This document shows positions 1-5,572 of a stretch of 10,739 nt of DNA, piece by piece; the stretch's first letter is position 1; every line of letters starts with the position of its first letter. The DNA lies in the NCBI GenBank assembly GCA_005885015.1, contig VAYG01000018.1, forward strand, positions 1 through 10,739, in the 5' to 3' direction. Below the pieces are notes generated by a model, which was not told the origin of the DNA, searched no databases, and worked only from the letters and a program-made list of their open reading frames with translations. Source of the DNA: Actinomycetota bacterium. GTDB taxonomy: Bacteria > Actinomycetota > UBA4738. A program made the position numbers and the translations under genes.

Positions 1-1342
1 CGCGCAGCCTGAACTTCCAGGCCTCGGAGTCGGGCTCGGCGCGGTAGGCGCAGGCCAGGAGGAGAGGGGCGTGCTCGGTGGCCGCCACCAGGGCCTCGGC
101 CAGGGCCCGGGTGGAGGGGTCGGCCCAGTGCAGGTCCTCGATGGCCAGGATCAGGGGGTGGGGGGCGGCCAGGGCCTCCACCCACATCCGGTAGGCCTGG
201 TGGATCTGCTCGGCCAGGGCCTCGGGGGGGAGGTAGCGGACCCGCTCCTCGACCTCCGGATCGAGTTTGACCGACAGCAACCGTCCCAAGTAGGGAAGAA
301 CCTCGGGGGTCCGCGGACCGAGCAAGGAAGTGAGCTTGGCCTTCAGCCGCAGGCGCACCGCCACCTCGGCCTCGCCCTCGGTGACCTCCAACCATCCCCG
401 GAGGATCTCGATGAATGGCCAGTAGGTGAGCTCCCCCCCGTAGGACAGGCACCGCCCCTCCAGCCAGGTGAGGTCTGGTCCGGTCATGGCGTGCAGCTCG
501 GCCAGCAGCCGGCTCTTGCCGATCCCTGCCTCCCCGATGATGGAGACCACCTGGCCCCGCCCCGAGGCCAGGTCGGCCAGGACCCGGGACAGCTCCTTCC
601 GCTCCTGGTCTCGGCCCACCAGCGGCAGGAGGGAGCGGGGGGAGGACTCCCTGCGCTCCCCCACCACCCGGAAGGCCCGGACCGGCTCCGCTTTGCCCTT
701 GAGGGCAAAGGGGCCCACCTCCCGCAGGACGAAGCGGTCCGAGAGCCGGGCGGCCGTGGACTGACCCATCACGATCTCCCCCGGCTCCGCGGCCCCCTGC
801 AGGCGGGCGGCGGTGTTGGTGGCGTCCCCCAAGGCGGAGACCTGGGGGTCGGAGGCCCCCAGGGTGCCTACCACCGCCGGGCCGGTGTCGATGCCGATGC
901 GGACGTTGAAGGAGGAGATCCCCCAGGTGGCCTGGACGTCGTGGGCGTAGGCACCCACCACTTCCAGGATCCGCAGGGCGGCCCGGGCCGCCCGCTCGGG
1001 GTCATCCTCATGGGCGGCGGGGATCCCGAACACCGCGCAGATCCCGTCTCCCTGGTAGGCCTGGACGAACCCCCCGTGGTCCTCCACCGCCCTGGCCATG
1101 GCACTGACGCACTCTCCCACCAAGGCCTTGACCTCCTCGGGGGGGAGCCTGGCCCCCAGGGCGATGGAGCCCACTACGTCGGGAAACATCACCGTAACCG
1201 GGTGCAGCTCGTCCTCAGGGCTCAAGGCCCCCTTGGGGATGGCCCCGGCCAACAGGGTGCCGCAGGAAGGGCAGAACCGGGCTCCCTCGGGCAGGGTCGG
1301 GGTACCGCAAGAGGGGCAGGCCGAGTTTCTCGTCGAGGTCAC
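1..1342 (-). CDS. Zinc-ribbon / class III nucleotide cyclase / AAA ATPase regulator, 3' part outside window
   Basis: Only the first 447 residues are in the window; the gene continues past the left edge. It opens with a double-cysteine zinc ribbon (C9, C12, C24, C27), followed at about residues 48-215 by a class III adenylate/guanylate cyclase domain with both metal aspartates (D55 in FPDVVGS, D99 in QGDG) and the N176/R180 pair. An ATPase domain follows, with Walker A GEAGIGKS (270-277) and a Walker B-like stretch ending ED402-403 before LHWAD. This order is that of large actinobacterial cyclase-ATPase-TPR proteins, which are cytoplasmic signal proteins, often of unknown input. Odd points: the lysine that normally selects adenine (K-x-x-G-D) is Ala95, and FPD replaces the usual FAD/FSD, so substrate and activity are uncertain. 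The GTG at 1342 is the only plausible start between an in-frame TAG (1361-1363) and the zinc ribbon; it has only a weak ribosome site. Architecture matches the gene at 6751-9984. Confidence 0.88.
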   Translation of the reverse strand, partial: MTSTRNSACPSCGTPTLPEGARFCPSCGTLLAGAIPKGALSPEDELHPVTVMFPDVVGSIALGARLPPEEVKALVGECVSAMARAVEDHGGFVQAYQGDGICAVFGIPAAHEDDPERAARAALRILEVVGAYAHDVQATWGISSFNVRIGIDTGPAVVGTLGASDPQVSALGDATNTAARLQGAAEPGEIVMGQSTAARLSDRFVLREVGPFALKGKAEPVRAFRVVGERRESSPRSLLPLVGRDQERKELSRVLADLASGRGQVVSIIGEAGIGKSRLLAELHAMTGPDLTWLEGRCLSYGGELTYWPFIEILRGWLEVTEGEAEVAVRLRLKAKLTSLLGPRTPEVLPYLGRLLSVKLDPEVEERVRYLPPEALAEQIHQAYRMWVEALAAPHPLILAIEDLHWADPSTRALAEALVAATEHAPLLLACAYRAEPDSEAWKFRLR

Positions 1343-1360
1343 TGTTACGCCGCCAAGGGC

Positions 1361-1663
1361 CTACCAGGCGGCCGGGAGCACCCAGGCCCACCGGATGGGA
1401 CCGCCTTCCTGGACCCAGGAAATCAGGTCGTTGAGTGCGACGATCTCCCGGCCGAACAAAGCGGTCACGCCGCCCATCAGAATCGCCGCCTTGAGGTCCG
1501 CCCGCTCGTCCCACGGCTCGTTTGGGCAAGCAACTCGTGGAGCTCGACCAACGAGTCGGGTACGACGGCGCCGAAGGACTGCTGGTCTGCAGTCCCCGTG
1601 GGCGGAACTCGTTCCAACGACGAGCTGATTGCCTTTTGTGGAACGATCCGTGGGGACGTCACC
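1361..1663 (-). pseudogene. Possible frameshifted relic of a small unknown protein
   Basis: I do not recognise a family. The final ~45 codons (ending LPAAW, stop at 1361-1363) read like true coding sequence: a hydrophobic/amphipathic stretch with LMGGVTALFG, ALNDLISWVQEGG and GC-rich third positions. Upstream, the same frame becomes an arginine-rich, noncoding-looking sequence, while the neighbouring frame (about 1663-1520) reads more naturally, including DSLVELHELLAQT. Joining the two near 1515-1525 with a one-base shift would give a protein of about 100 residues beginning at a GTG near 1661. This is inference from sequence texture only. The relic ends 18 bases before the cyclase GTG and is in the same frame, so it could alternatively be part of an older, longer N terminus of that gene. 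It may also be no gene at all. Confidence 0.25.
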
Positions 1664-1790
1664 GCATACCCCTGCGACTGCTCGAGAAATCCATCCCGCC
1701 CCCCTTCTCCGCCGGCACACGGCCATTGCAGGCCTGGCGGCTTCGCGCCCTGACGCGAGACCATACCCACCGGGCTGTCGGGCGACAAGA
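1364..1790. other. Stretch without a confident intact gene
   Basis: Apart from the possible relic at 1361-1663, I see no intact gene in this interval. Open frames exist on both strands, but their translations are arginine- and proline-rich and show no domain, membrane segment or good ribosome site. A small hairpin TGTCG-GG-CGACA lies at 1776-1787. Confidence 0.4.
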
Positions 1791-1859
1791 GTCGATGGGA
1801 TGGCGGTGCGCGGCCTCACCCCGGCCGGACCGTAACGGTCCGAGATCTGTCCCATCGAC
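1791..1859. repeat. Nested inverted repeat, 10-bp outer arms around an 8+1+8 palindrome
   Basis: The outer arms GTCGATGGGA (1791-1800) and TCCCATCGAC (1850-1859) are perfect reverse complements separated by 49 bases. Inside them lies CGGACCGT-A-ACGGTCCG (1826-1842), a perfect 8+1+8 palindrome, and a shorter GGCC/GGCC pair at about 1811-1825. Together they could fold as a cruciform or multi-branched RNA. No A/T run follows on either strand, so it does not look like an intrinsic terminator. It could be a regulator binding site, a small structured RNA or chance in GC-rich DNA. Confidence 0.45.
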
Positions 1860-1964
1860 CGAATGGACGCTCGGACGAGGCGGGGAGGTCCCCGCGTTCT
1901 TGGAGCACAACAAGCGGTACTGGAGCGTGCTACGGGCGGGAAGGGTGGAGGAGCTTACCTCAGT

Positions 1965-1987
1965 CGCGTCCTGACCACAGGACCGCG
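1965..1987. repeat. Short hairpin downstream of the tRNA-like sequence
   Basis: GTCCTG-ACCA-CAGGAC (1968-1983) is a perfect 6-bp stem, extendable by three more pairs (1965-1967 with 1985-1987) if C1984 is bulged. It lies just beyond the 3' side of the minus-strand tRNA-like sequence, where a processing or termination hairpin could sit, but there is no U-run, so I do not call it a terminator. Confidence 0.35.
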
Positions 1988-1996
1988 CCACCCCCT

Positions 1997-2074
1997 GTCG
2001 GGAGCGGGATAAGGGCCGACCTCTTGCGTGTGAAGCAAGCGCTCTCCCGCTGAGCTACGCGCCCCGCTCCCGAC
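1997..2074 (-). pseudogene. tRNA-Val(CAC)-like sequence with destroyed 3' half, enclosed by a 12-bp inverted repeat
   Basis: Read on the minus strand, the 5' half is a good valine tRNA: acceptor 5' strand GGGCGCG, TA, D-arm GCTC/GAGC, and anticodon arm CTTGC-TTCACAC-GCAAG with anticodon CAC, then variable AGGTC. The 3' half fails: after AGGTC comes GGCCCTTATCCCGCTCC, which has no GGTTCGA T-loop motif and forms no T-stem, and the next seven bases do not pair with the acceptor strand. Instead GTCGGGAGCGGG on the 5' side pairs perfectly with CCCGCTCCCGAC on the 3' side (1997-2008 with 2063-2074), enclosing the D and anticodon arms. It therefore appears to be a tRNA pseudogene or a tRNA-derived structured RNA rather than a working tRNA. 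An assembly or read error is a possible alternative. Confidence 0.65.
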
Positions 2075-2075
2075 C

Positions 2076-2084
2076 AGCCTAACA
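2076..2084 (-). promoter_or_regulatory. Candidate extended -10 promoter of the tRNA-Val-like locus
   Basis: On the minus strand the sequence TGTTAGGCT matches an extended -10 element (TGnTANNNT). A start about seven bases on would begin transcription at the inverted repeat flanking the tRNA-like sequence. No -35 is recognisable, since that position falls in the upstream terminator hairpin. The element suggests the locus may still be transcribed. Confidence 0.4.
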
Positions 2085-2088
2085 CCGC

Positions 2089-2130
2089 AAAAAGGGGCGG
2101 CGGCGCGTGCCCGCGTCGCGCCGCCGCCTT
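2089..2130 (-). terminator. Strong intrinsic terminator of the hydrolase gene
   Basis: GGCGGCGGCGCG (2096-2107) and CGCGCCGCCGCC (2117-2128) form a perfect 12-bp stem with a nine-base loop, extendable by G-U pairs. On the minus strand the stem is followed by CC and then TTTTT (2093-2089), the layout of a rho-independent terminator. It lies about 120 bases after the hydrolase stop codon and immediately before the tRNA-like locus, insulating the two. Confidence 0.8.
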
Positions 2131-2249
2131 CGCCGAGCCTCACGGCCCGGACGCCATCGTCGAGAGAGGAACCAACAGTTTCCCACCGGCCCCGCGGATT
2201 GCGCAACGGCTGGTTTTTGCCCGAACGAGCTACCTGGGAATTTCCTGAG

Positions 2250-3032
2250 TCAGAGCCACCGGTGAAAGAAAGCCATCATGTCGTCGATCACCAGGTACCA
2301 ATAGGCCCCCCCGTGGAGGCACTTCTGGACCACCTTGAGCTGGTACGGGATCCGCGCCGTGGCCAGGGCCGCGGCCATACCCCTGGGCTGGCTCAGGGGG
2401 ACCCACTCGCACCGCGAGTTGGCGATGAACCACGGCGGGGCGCCATGGGTGGGCACCCGGAGGGTCGGTGAGTTCGCGACCAGGACCTTCTCGTCCTTGG
2501 CGGCAGCCTTTCCCAGGATCAATCCGTTCATCTGCGACCAGGTGGTGAGGTCCATCTTGCCGGACCATGTGGCCACCACGTCGGGCCGGTACCGGCGGCC
2601 GCTCGTCGCCAGCATCGCGGCCGGGAACCCCCCCATCGACACACCCAGCATCCCCATCCGCGACGGCTTGGCCTTCAGGAGGGTGGTGTGGCCTCGGATC
2701 CAGTCGATGGCCGCGTGCAGATCGTCCAGCTGCGCCGGCCACACGGGGTGGCCCCAGTCCCGGTAATCGACGGAAACGCCGACGTACCCCTGGTTGGCGA
2801 AGGCACGAGCCAGCCCGTCCACGCCGTCCTCATCCCCGATCCGCTGGCCGTGGATGACGATGACCACGGGGAAGGGCCCGTTGCCCGCGGGGAGATAGGC
2901 GTCCAAGACGTGATTGGGATCGCCGTCTTTCTTATATCTCAGGTCATCCAGGAATTGCCATTGCGGCGTGAATGCGGTTGTGGTGGTCAGAGTCATTACC
3001 AGGGCAATGGCGAACAACAGCCGCTTGGTCAT
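2250..3032 (-). CDS. Exported alpha/beta hydrolase (esterase/dienelactone hydrolase-like)
   Basis: A 260-residue protein with an N-terminal Sec-type signal: KR at 3-4, a hydrophobic core to about residue 20, and likely cleavage near TTTTA-FTPQ. The mature part is an alpha/beta hydrolase: oxyanion-hole HG at 61-62, nucleophile elbow GVSMGG with Ser132, and a C-terminal His240 in CLHGG. It probably hydrolyses an ester outside the membrane; the substrate cannot be told. Odd point: in this family the catalytic acid usually sits in a stretch like HGxxDxxVP, whereas here the corresponding stretch reads ANSRCEWVPLSQ, so the Asp position appears to be Cys208 with Glu209 beside it. The ATG at 3032 follows GAGGGG at a good distance (seven bases), and the gene ends before a strong terminator at 2089-2130, so it is probably a single-gene transcript. 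Confidence 0.87.
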   Translation of the reverse strand: MTKRLLFAIALVMTLTTTTAFTPQWQFLDDLRYKKDGDPNHVLDAYLPAGNGPFPVVIVIHGQRIGDEDGVDGLARAFANQGYVGVSVDYRDWGHPVWPAQLDDLHAAIDWIRGHTTLLKAKPSRMGMLGVSMGGFPAAMLATSGRRYRPDVVATWSGKMDLTTWSQMNGLILGKAAAKDEKVLVANSPTLRVPTHGAPPWFIANSRCEWVPLSQPRGMAAALATARIPYQLKVVQKCLHGGAYWYLVIDDMMAFFHRWL

Positions 3033-3062
3033 GGATTGTCCCCTCGCTCGATCGCCGTCTCG

Positions 3063-3103
3063 ACCCTAGCAGTTATCGCCCGAGGCCGGCGGATTTGGCA
3101 AAT
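3063..3103 (-). promoter_or_regulatory. Candidate hydrolase promoter with an upstream palindrome
   Basis: In the 117-base gap upstream of the hydrolase, the minus strand has TAGGGT (3068-3063), a TANNNT -10 candidate about 30 bases before the start codon, leaving room for the visible Shine-Dalgarno sequence. Further upstream ATTTG-G-CAAAT (3093-3103) is a perfect 5+1+5 palindrome in a locally AT-rich patch and could be an operator. No convincing -35 is seen, so this is tentative. Confidence 0.3.
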
Positions 3104-3149
3104 TCGAGCTCCCGTCTACCTCGCTAGGAGGTGAGGGACTCGGGTGACT

Positions 3150-3769
3150 TCAATCCAAGCCGTCGGTGAAACCGATCGACGCGTGGGAGCCGTCGCAGAA
3201 GGGCTTGTTCTCCGACGAGCCACACCGGCACAGCGTGACCCGGTTGCGAACCTCGTACTCGTAGCCATCAGCGGACACGACGGGAACGCCCCCCCGGACC
3301 CACAGGGGACCACTCACCTCCATCTCGGGATCCTCCGTGACGGCGATGGACGGCTCGAACTCGGGCTCGGTGGACGGCTCGAGCTCCCCGTCCGGCGGGG
3401 CGCGCCATGTGATCAGCCGCCCGGAGGGGCCGTGCGCCGCTTCCCGCTCGGCGAGGCGCAGAACCGGGCGAACGCGCACAGCGTCGGCGCGTCGGTCAGC
3501 GTCACGCCCGGCCCCGTGAACACCTCCGCCTGGTCGCGGTAGGGCGTGCGCTCCGCCGTCTCGGTCCCGTCGAAGCCGTTGCGCTCATGGGTTCCGTCAC
3601 AGAACGGCTTGGTGGCCGAACCGCCGCACCGGCAGAGCCGATAGCGATTCGCTGTCTGGAAGTCCCCGCCGGGGCGCCATTCCCAGGACTCCCCTTCCTC
3701 ATTGGCCTCGATGACCTGTTTCGAGAGTGGCACGCCGCCCTCGATCTGGTACGGGCCGTCCTTCGTCAC
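3150..3769 (-). pseudogene. Double-CDGSH iron-sulfur protein, broken by internal deletion and frameshift
   Basis: Two minus-strand frames make one recognisable protein. The first (3769 to a TGA at 3413) carries a CDGSH motif, C46-x-C48 ... C57-D-G-T-H61, then the start of a divergent 4Fe-4S domain with C98 and C104 in CAFARFC, after which it runs into RKRRTAPPGG-like out-of-frame sequence. The second frame (open from 3479, stop at 3150-3152) resumes with LAEREAAH-GPSGRL, the end of that domain, and a second CDGSH motif, CRCGSSENKPFCDGSH. In relatives the middle domain has roughly 20 more residues between these points and a Cys where Gly follows EAAH; both are from memory of the family. So a deletion not divisible by three lies near 3458. 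CDGSH proteins bind 2Fe-2S clusters and act in redox or iron-sulfur metabolism. The GTG at 3769 is the only start after an upstream in-frame TAA; GAGGA precedes it. Two separately translated halves remain possible. Confidence 0.78.
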
Positions 3770-4076
3770 GATGATCCTCGTGGGGCACCTCCGAACGCGG
3801 AAGGCTTACGAGCTTAGCGGGCTCGGCGCTCCCCGGCGGGGAGAGCGCTCAGGGAGGGGAGGGCGGGCTCGTTCACGCAAGCTTCCCGTGCTACGGGGGA
3901 AACCCCCGCATACCACAGTCCCCCGCGTGTCCTTAACCACCCTGGTTCGGCACGCAACGGCGGCCTCTCCTTCCTTCGCTCCGTGGGCACTCGACCTGTG
4001 TGGGAATGGGCCTCGGCAAGCCGATCCCCGGTGGCGAAGTCCTATCCCCTTCCTCAGCGCTCCCCCATCACCCCCT
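3770..4076. other. 307-base intergenic stretch with two GC hairpins
   Basis: No gene is convincing here. It holds GCGCTCCCC-GGC-GGGG(AG)AGCGC (3826-3848), a 9-bp stem with a two-base bulge, and CGGGGG-AAA-CCCCCG (3894-3908), a perfect 6-bp stem. Neither is followed by a T-run on either strand, so they are weak terminator candidates for the Tat-protein gene at best. A TAAGCT box (minus strand, 3816-3811) is a possible -10 for the CDGSH gene. Confidence 0.45.
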
Positions 4077-4469
4077 TCACCGCGGCGCGGGGCACTGCCG
4101 GTTCCCTCGCCGGTCGTAGACGCCCGACTTTCCGTGCCGGAAGTAGCACGCCCACGTTCGGAACTTCAGCTCCTGGGTGACGATCCCGCAGTTGCATCCG
4201 AGGTGGGCGCGATCAGTGTTCGCCGCGGCCGACGAGATGTAGAAGCGATTGGCTGCCTGATTCTTGCAGGCCGCACACACACGACGTCCGTGCGTGGAGA
4301 GCCGGTAGGCGGTGAGCTTCTTCTTCTTGGTGACGGGCCCGGGCTTGAGCCCGGGTATCGAGAACACCGCGGTAGCGCCGAGCCCGGTCGCCGTCCGCTG
4401 GAGGAAGGAACGACGGTCCAGGCGAGATGCCGCGTCGGATCGGGAACCAACCCGGTCGTCGATCCCCAA
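4077..4469 (-). CDS. Tat-exported small cysteine-rich protein of unknown function
   Basis: A 130-residue protein. Residues 17-40 form a twin-arginine signal (LDRRSFLQ with RR at 19-20, then a weakly hydrophobic stretch to about 39), so it is probably exported folded, often meaning with a bound metal or cofactor. The mature part is basic at first (TKKKK, 47-51) and has six cysteines: C65-x2-C68 (CAACK), C92-x-C94 (CNC), C108 and C126, with His60 and His89 nearby. This suggests a small metal- or cluster-binding or disulfide-rich fold; I know no function for it. The TTG at 4467-4469 is chosen because AGGAGG stands six bases before it and the Tat motif follows. It starts 55 bases after the deaminase stop on the same strand and probably shares its transcript. 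Confidence 0.7.
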   Translation of the reverse strand: MGIDDRVGSRSDAASRLDRRSFLQRTATGLGATAVFSIPGLKPGPVTKKKKLTAYRLSTHGRRVCAACKNQAANRFYISSAAANTDRAHLGCNCGIVTQELKFRTWACYFRHGKSGVYDRRGNRQCPAPR

Positions 4470-4493
4470 CTCCCCCCTCCTCCCCCCGGAGGA
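4470..4493 (-). promoter_or_regulatory. Strong ribosome site partly held in a hairpin
   Basis: On the minus strand AGGAGG (4481-4476) lies six bases before the TTG start of the Tat protein, which decides the start. TCCTCC-GGGG-GGAGGA (4493-4478) can form a 6-bp hairpin that covers the first four bases of this site, so translation could be modulated by folding. The hairpin may be only a by-product of the G/C-rich tract. Confidence 0.5.
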
Positions 4494-4524
4494 CCCGGAT
4501 CATACGCGGGCAAGGAACAGGGAA

Positions 4525-5523
4525 TCAAGACCTGCCCGGCCACCCGTACGAGTCCCCGATCGCCTCGAGCCGCGTCTTCGTCTCCGCGTCGCACAGGACG
4601 CCTGCCAGGGCGGACTCGTAGAGACTCCTCGGGGAGCTGCCGAATGACGTGGCCAGCTCGTGGTCGCGCGTGAGGTCCGTGTCGAACATCGCCGGATTGT
4701 CGGTGGAGATGGAGCACGGGATGCCGTTCTCGATCAGCCTGGGGAGCGGATGTCGGTCGGGCGACAGGACGGCGCGGGTTCGGAGGTTGGAGATCGGGCA
4801 GACGTCGAGGACGATCCCTCGAGCCCGGAGCTCGCGCATCAGCGCTGGATCCTCCACCGCCCTGATGCCATGCCGGATCCGCACCGGGCCGAGCGCCCTC
4901 AGGGCTCCCCACACGGACTCCGGGCCCACCACCTCTCCCGCGTGTGGGACCGACCCGAGCCCGCCGTCCCGAGCCTCCCGGAAGGCCGGCTCGAACGGCT
5001 CGGGCGGGAACAACGCCTCCTCTCCGCCCAACCCGACGCCGACGATGCCGCGGTCGCGGTACTTGACCGCGTACTGCACCATCTTCAGGGCGTCCTCGAT
5101 CGGCGCGCTCCGCGTGATGTCCGGGGTCAAGCGGACCTCGACCCCGTACAGCTCTCTCGCCTCCTCGGCCCCGTCGCAGTACCCGCCGAAGATCTCGTCC
5201 CAGTCGACACCGCGCCAGGTCCGCTCGATGGGAGAGAAGATCCCCTCGAGGTAGACGGCCCCGTGGCCGCGAGCCTCGGCCGCGTAGTCCAGGACGACCT
5301 GCCGGAAGTCATCGGCCCGGCGCAGCGCGTTGGTCACCAGGATCCACACCTCGATGAAGTGGTCGAAGTCCCGGAACTCGTACAGCGCCCCAAGGCCCTC
5401 GACGGTATCGGCGGGCAAGGGGTAGTCGTTGCGTCGGCCGATCTCCAGCAGGCACTCGGGACGGATGGTGCCCTCGAGGTGGACGTGGAGCTCGATCTTC
5501 GGGTACGGCGCCTGGGAGTCCAC
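4525..5523 (-). CDS. Adenosine deaminase family amidohydrolase
   Basis: A 332-residue protein, close to the usual length of bacterial adenosine deaminases. The zinc and catalytic residues are all placed as in that family: H13 and H15 (ELHVHLEGT), H194 and E197 (VPHAGE), H218 (RIRHGIRA) and D275 (STDNP), with GVGLGGEE at 162-169 before them. The family deaminates adenosine or related purines such as aminodeoxyfutalosine or adenine, in the cytoplasm, for purine salvage or menaquinone synthesis. Odd point: the usual STDDP has become STDNP, so Asn276 replaces the Asp that contacts the purine in characterised enzymes, and the substrate is therefore open. The GTG at 5523 has no Shine-Dalgarno sequence but stands six bases after TACGCT, fitting leaderless translation. 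The Tat protein gene follows on the same strand. Confidence 0.9.
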   Translation of the reverse strand: MDSQAPYPKIELHVHLEGTIRPECLLEIGRRNDYPLPADTVEGLGALYEFRDFDHFIEVWILVTNALRRADDFRQVVLDYAAEARGHGAVYLEGIFSPIERTWRGVDWDEIFGGYCDGAEEARELYGVEVRLTPDITRSAPIEDALKMVQYAVKYRDRGIVGVGLGGEEALFPPEPFEPAFREARDGGLGSVPHAGEVVGPESVWGALRALGPVRIRHGIRAVEDPALMRELRARGIVLDVCPISNLRTRAVLSPDRHPLPRLIENGIPCSISTDNPAMFDTDLTRDHELATSFGSSPRSLYESALAGVLCDAETKTRLEAIGDSYGWPGRS

Positions 5524-5572
5524 CCCGGCAGCGTATCGGAGGCGCGCGCGCCCGAACGATTAGTCTGGCCGA
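5524..5572. promoter_or_regulatory. Compact divergent promoter pair for two leaderless genes
   Basis: The 49-base gap between the deaminase (minus) and the AlkZ-like gene (plus) has a TANNNT box pointing each way. TAGTCT (5561-5566, plus) ends six bases before the ATG at 5573; TACGCT (5535-5530, minus) ends six bases before the GTG at 5523. That is the spacing at which transcription starts on the first base of the start codon, and neither gene has a ribosome site. No clear -35 sequences are visible; the GC-alternating patch at about 5541-5551 lies between the two boxes. Confidence 0.6.

Noticed and set aside
71..1753. 560-codon open frame on the plus strand
   Set aside because: It is antisense to the well-supported cyclase/ATPase gene; its glycine/proline/arginine-rich translation shows no domain and is typical of the reverse frame of GC-rich coding DNA.
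3894..3908. CGGGGG/CCCCCG hairpin as a terminator
   Set aside because: No T-run follows on either strand and it is far from the preceding stop codon.
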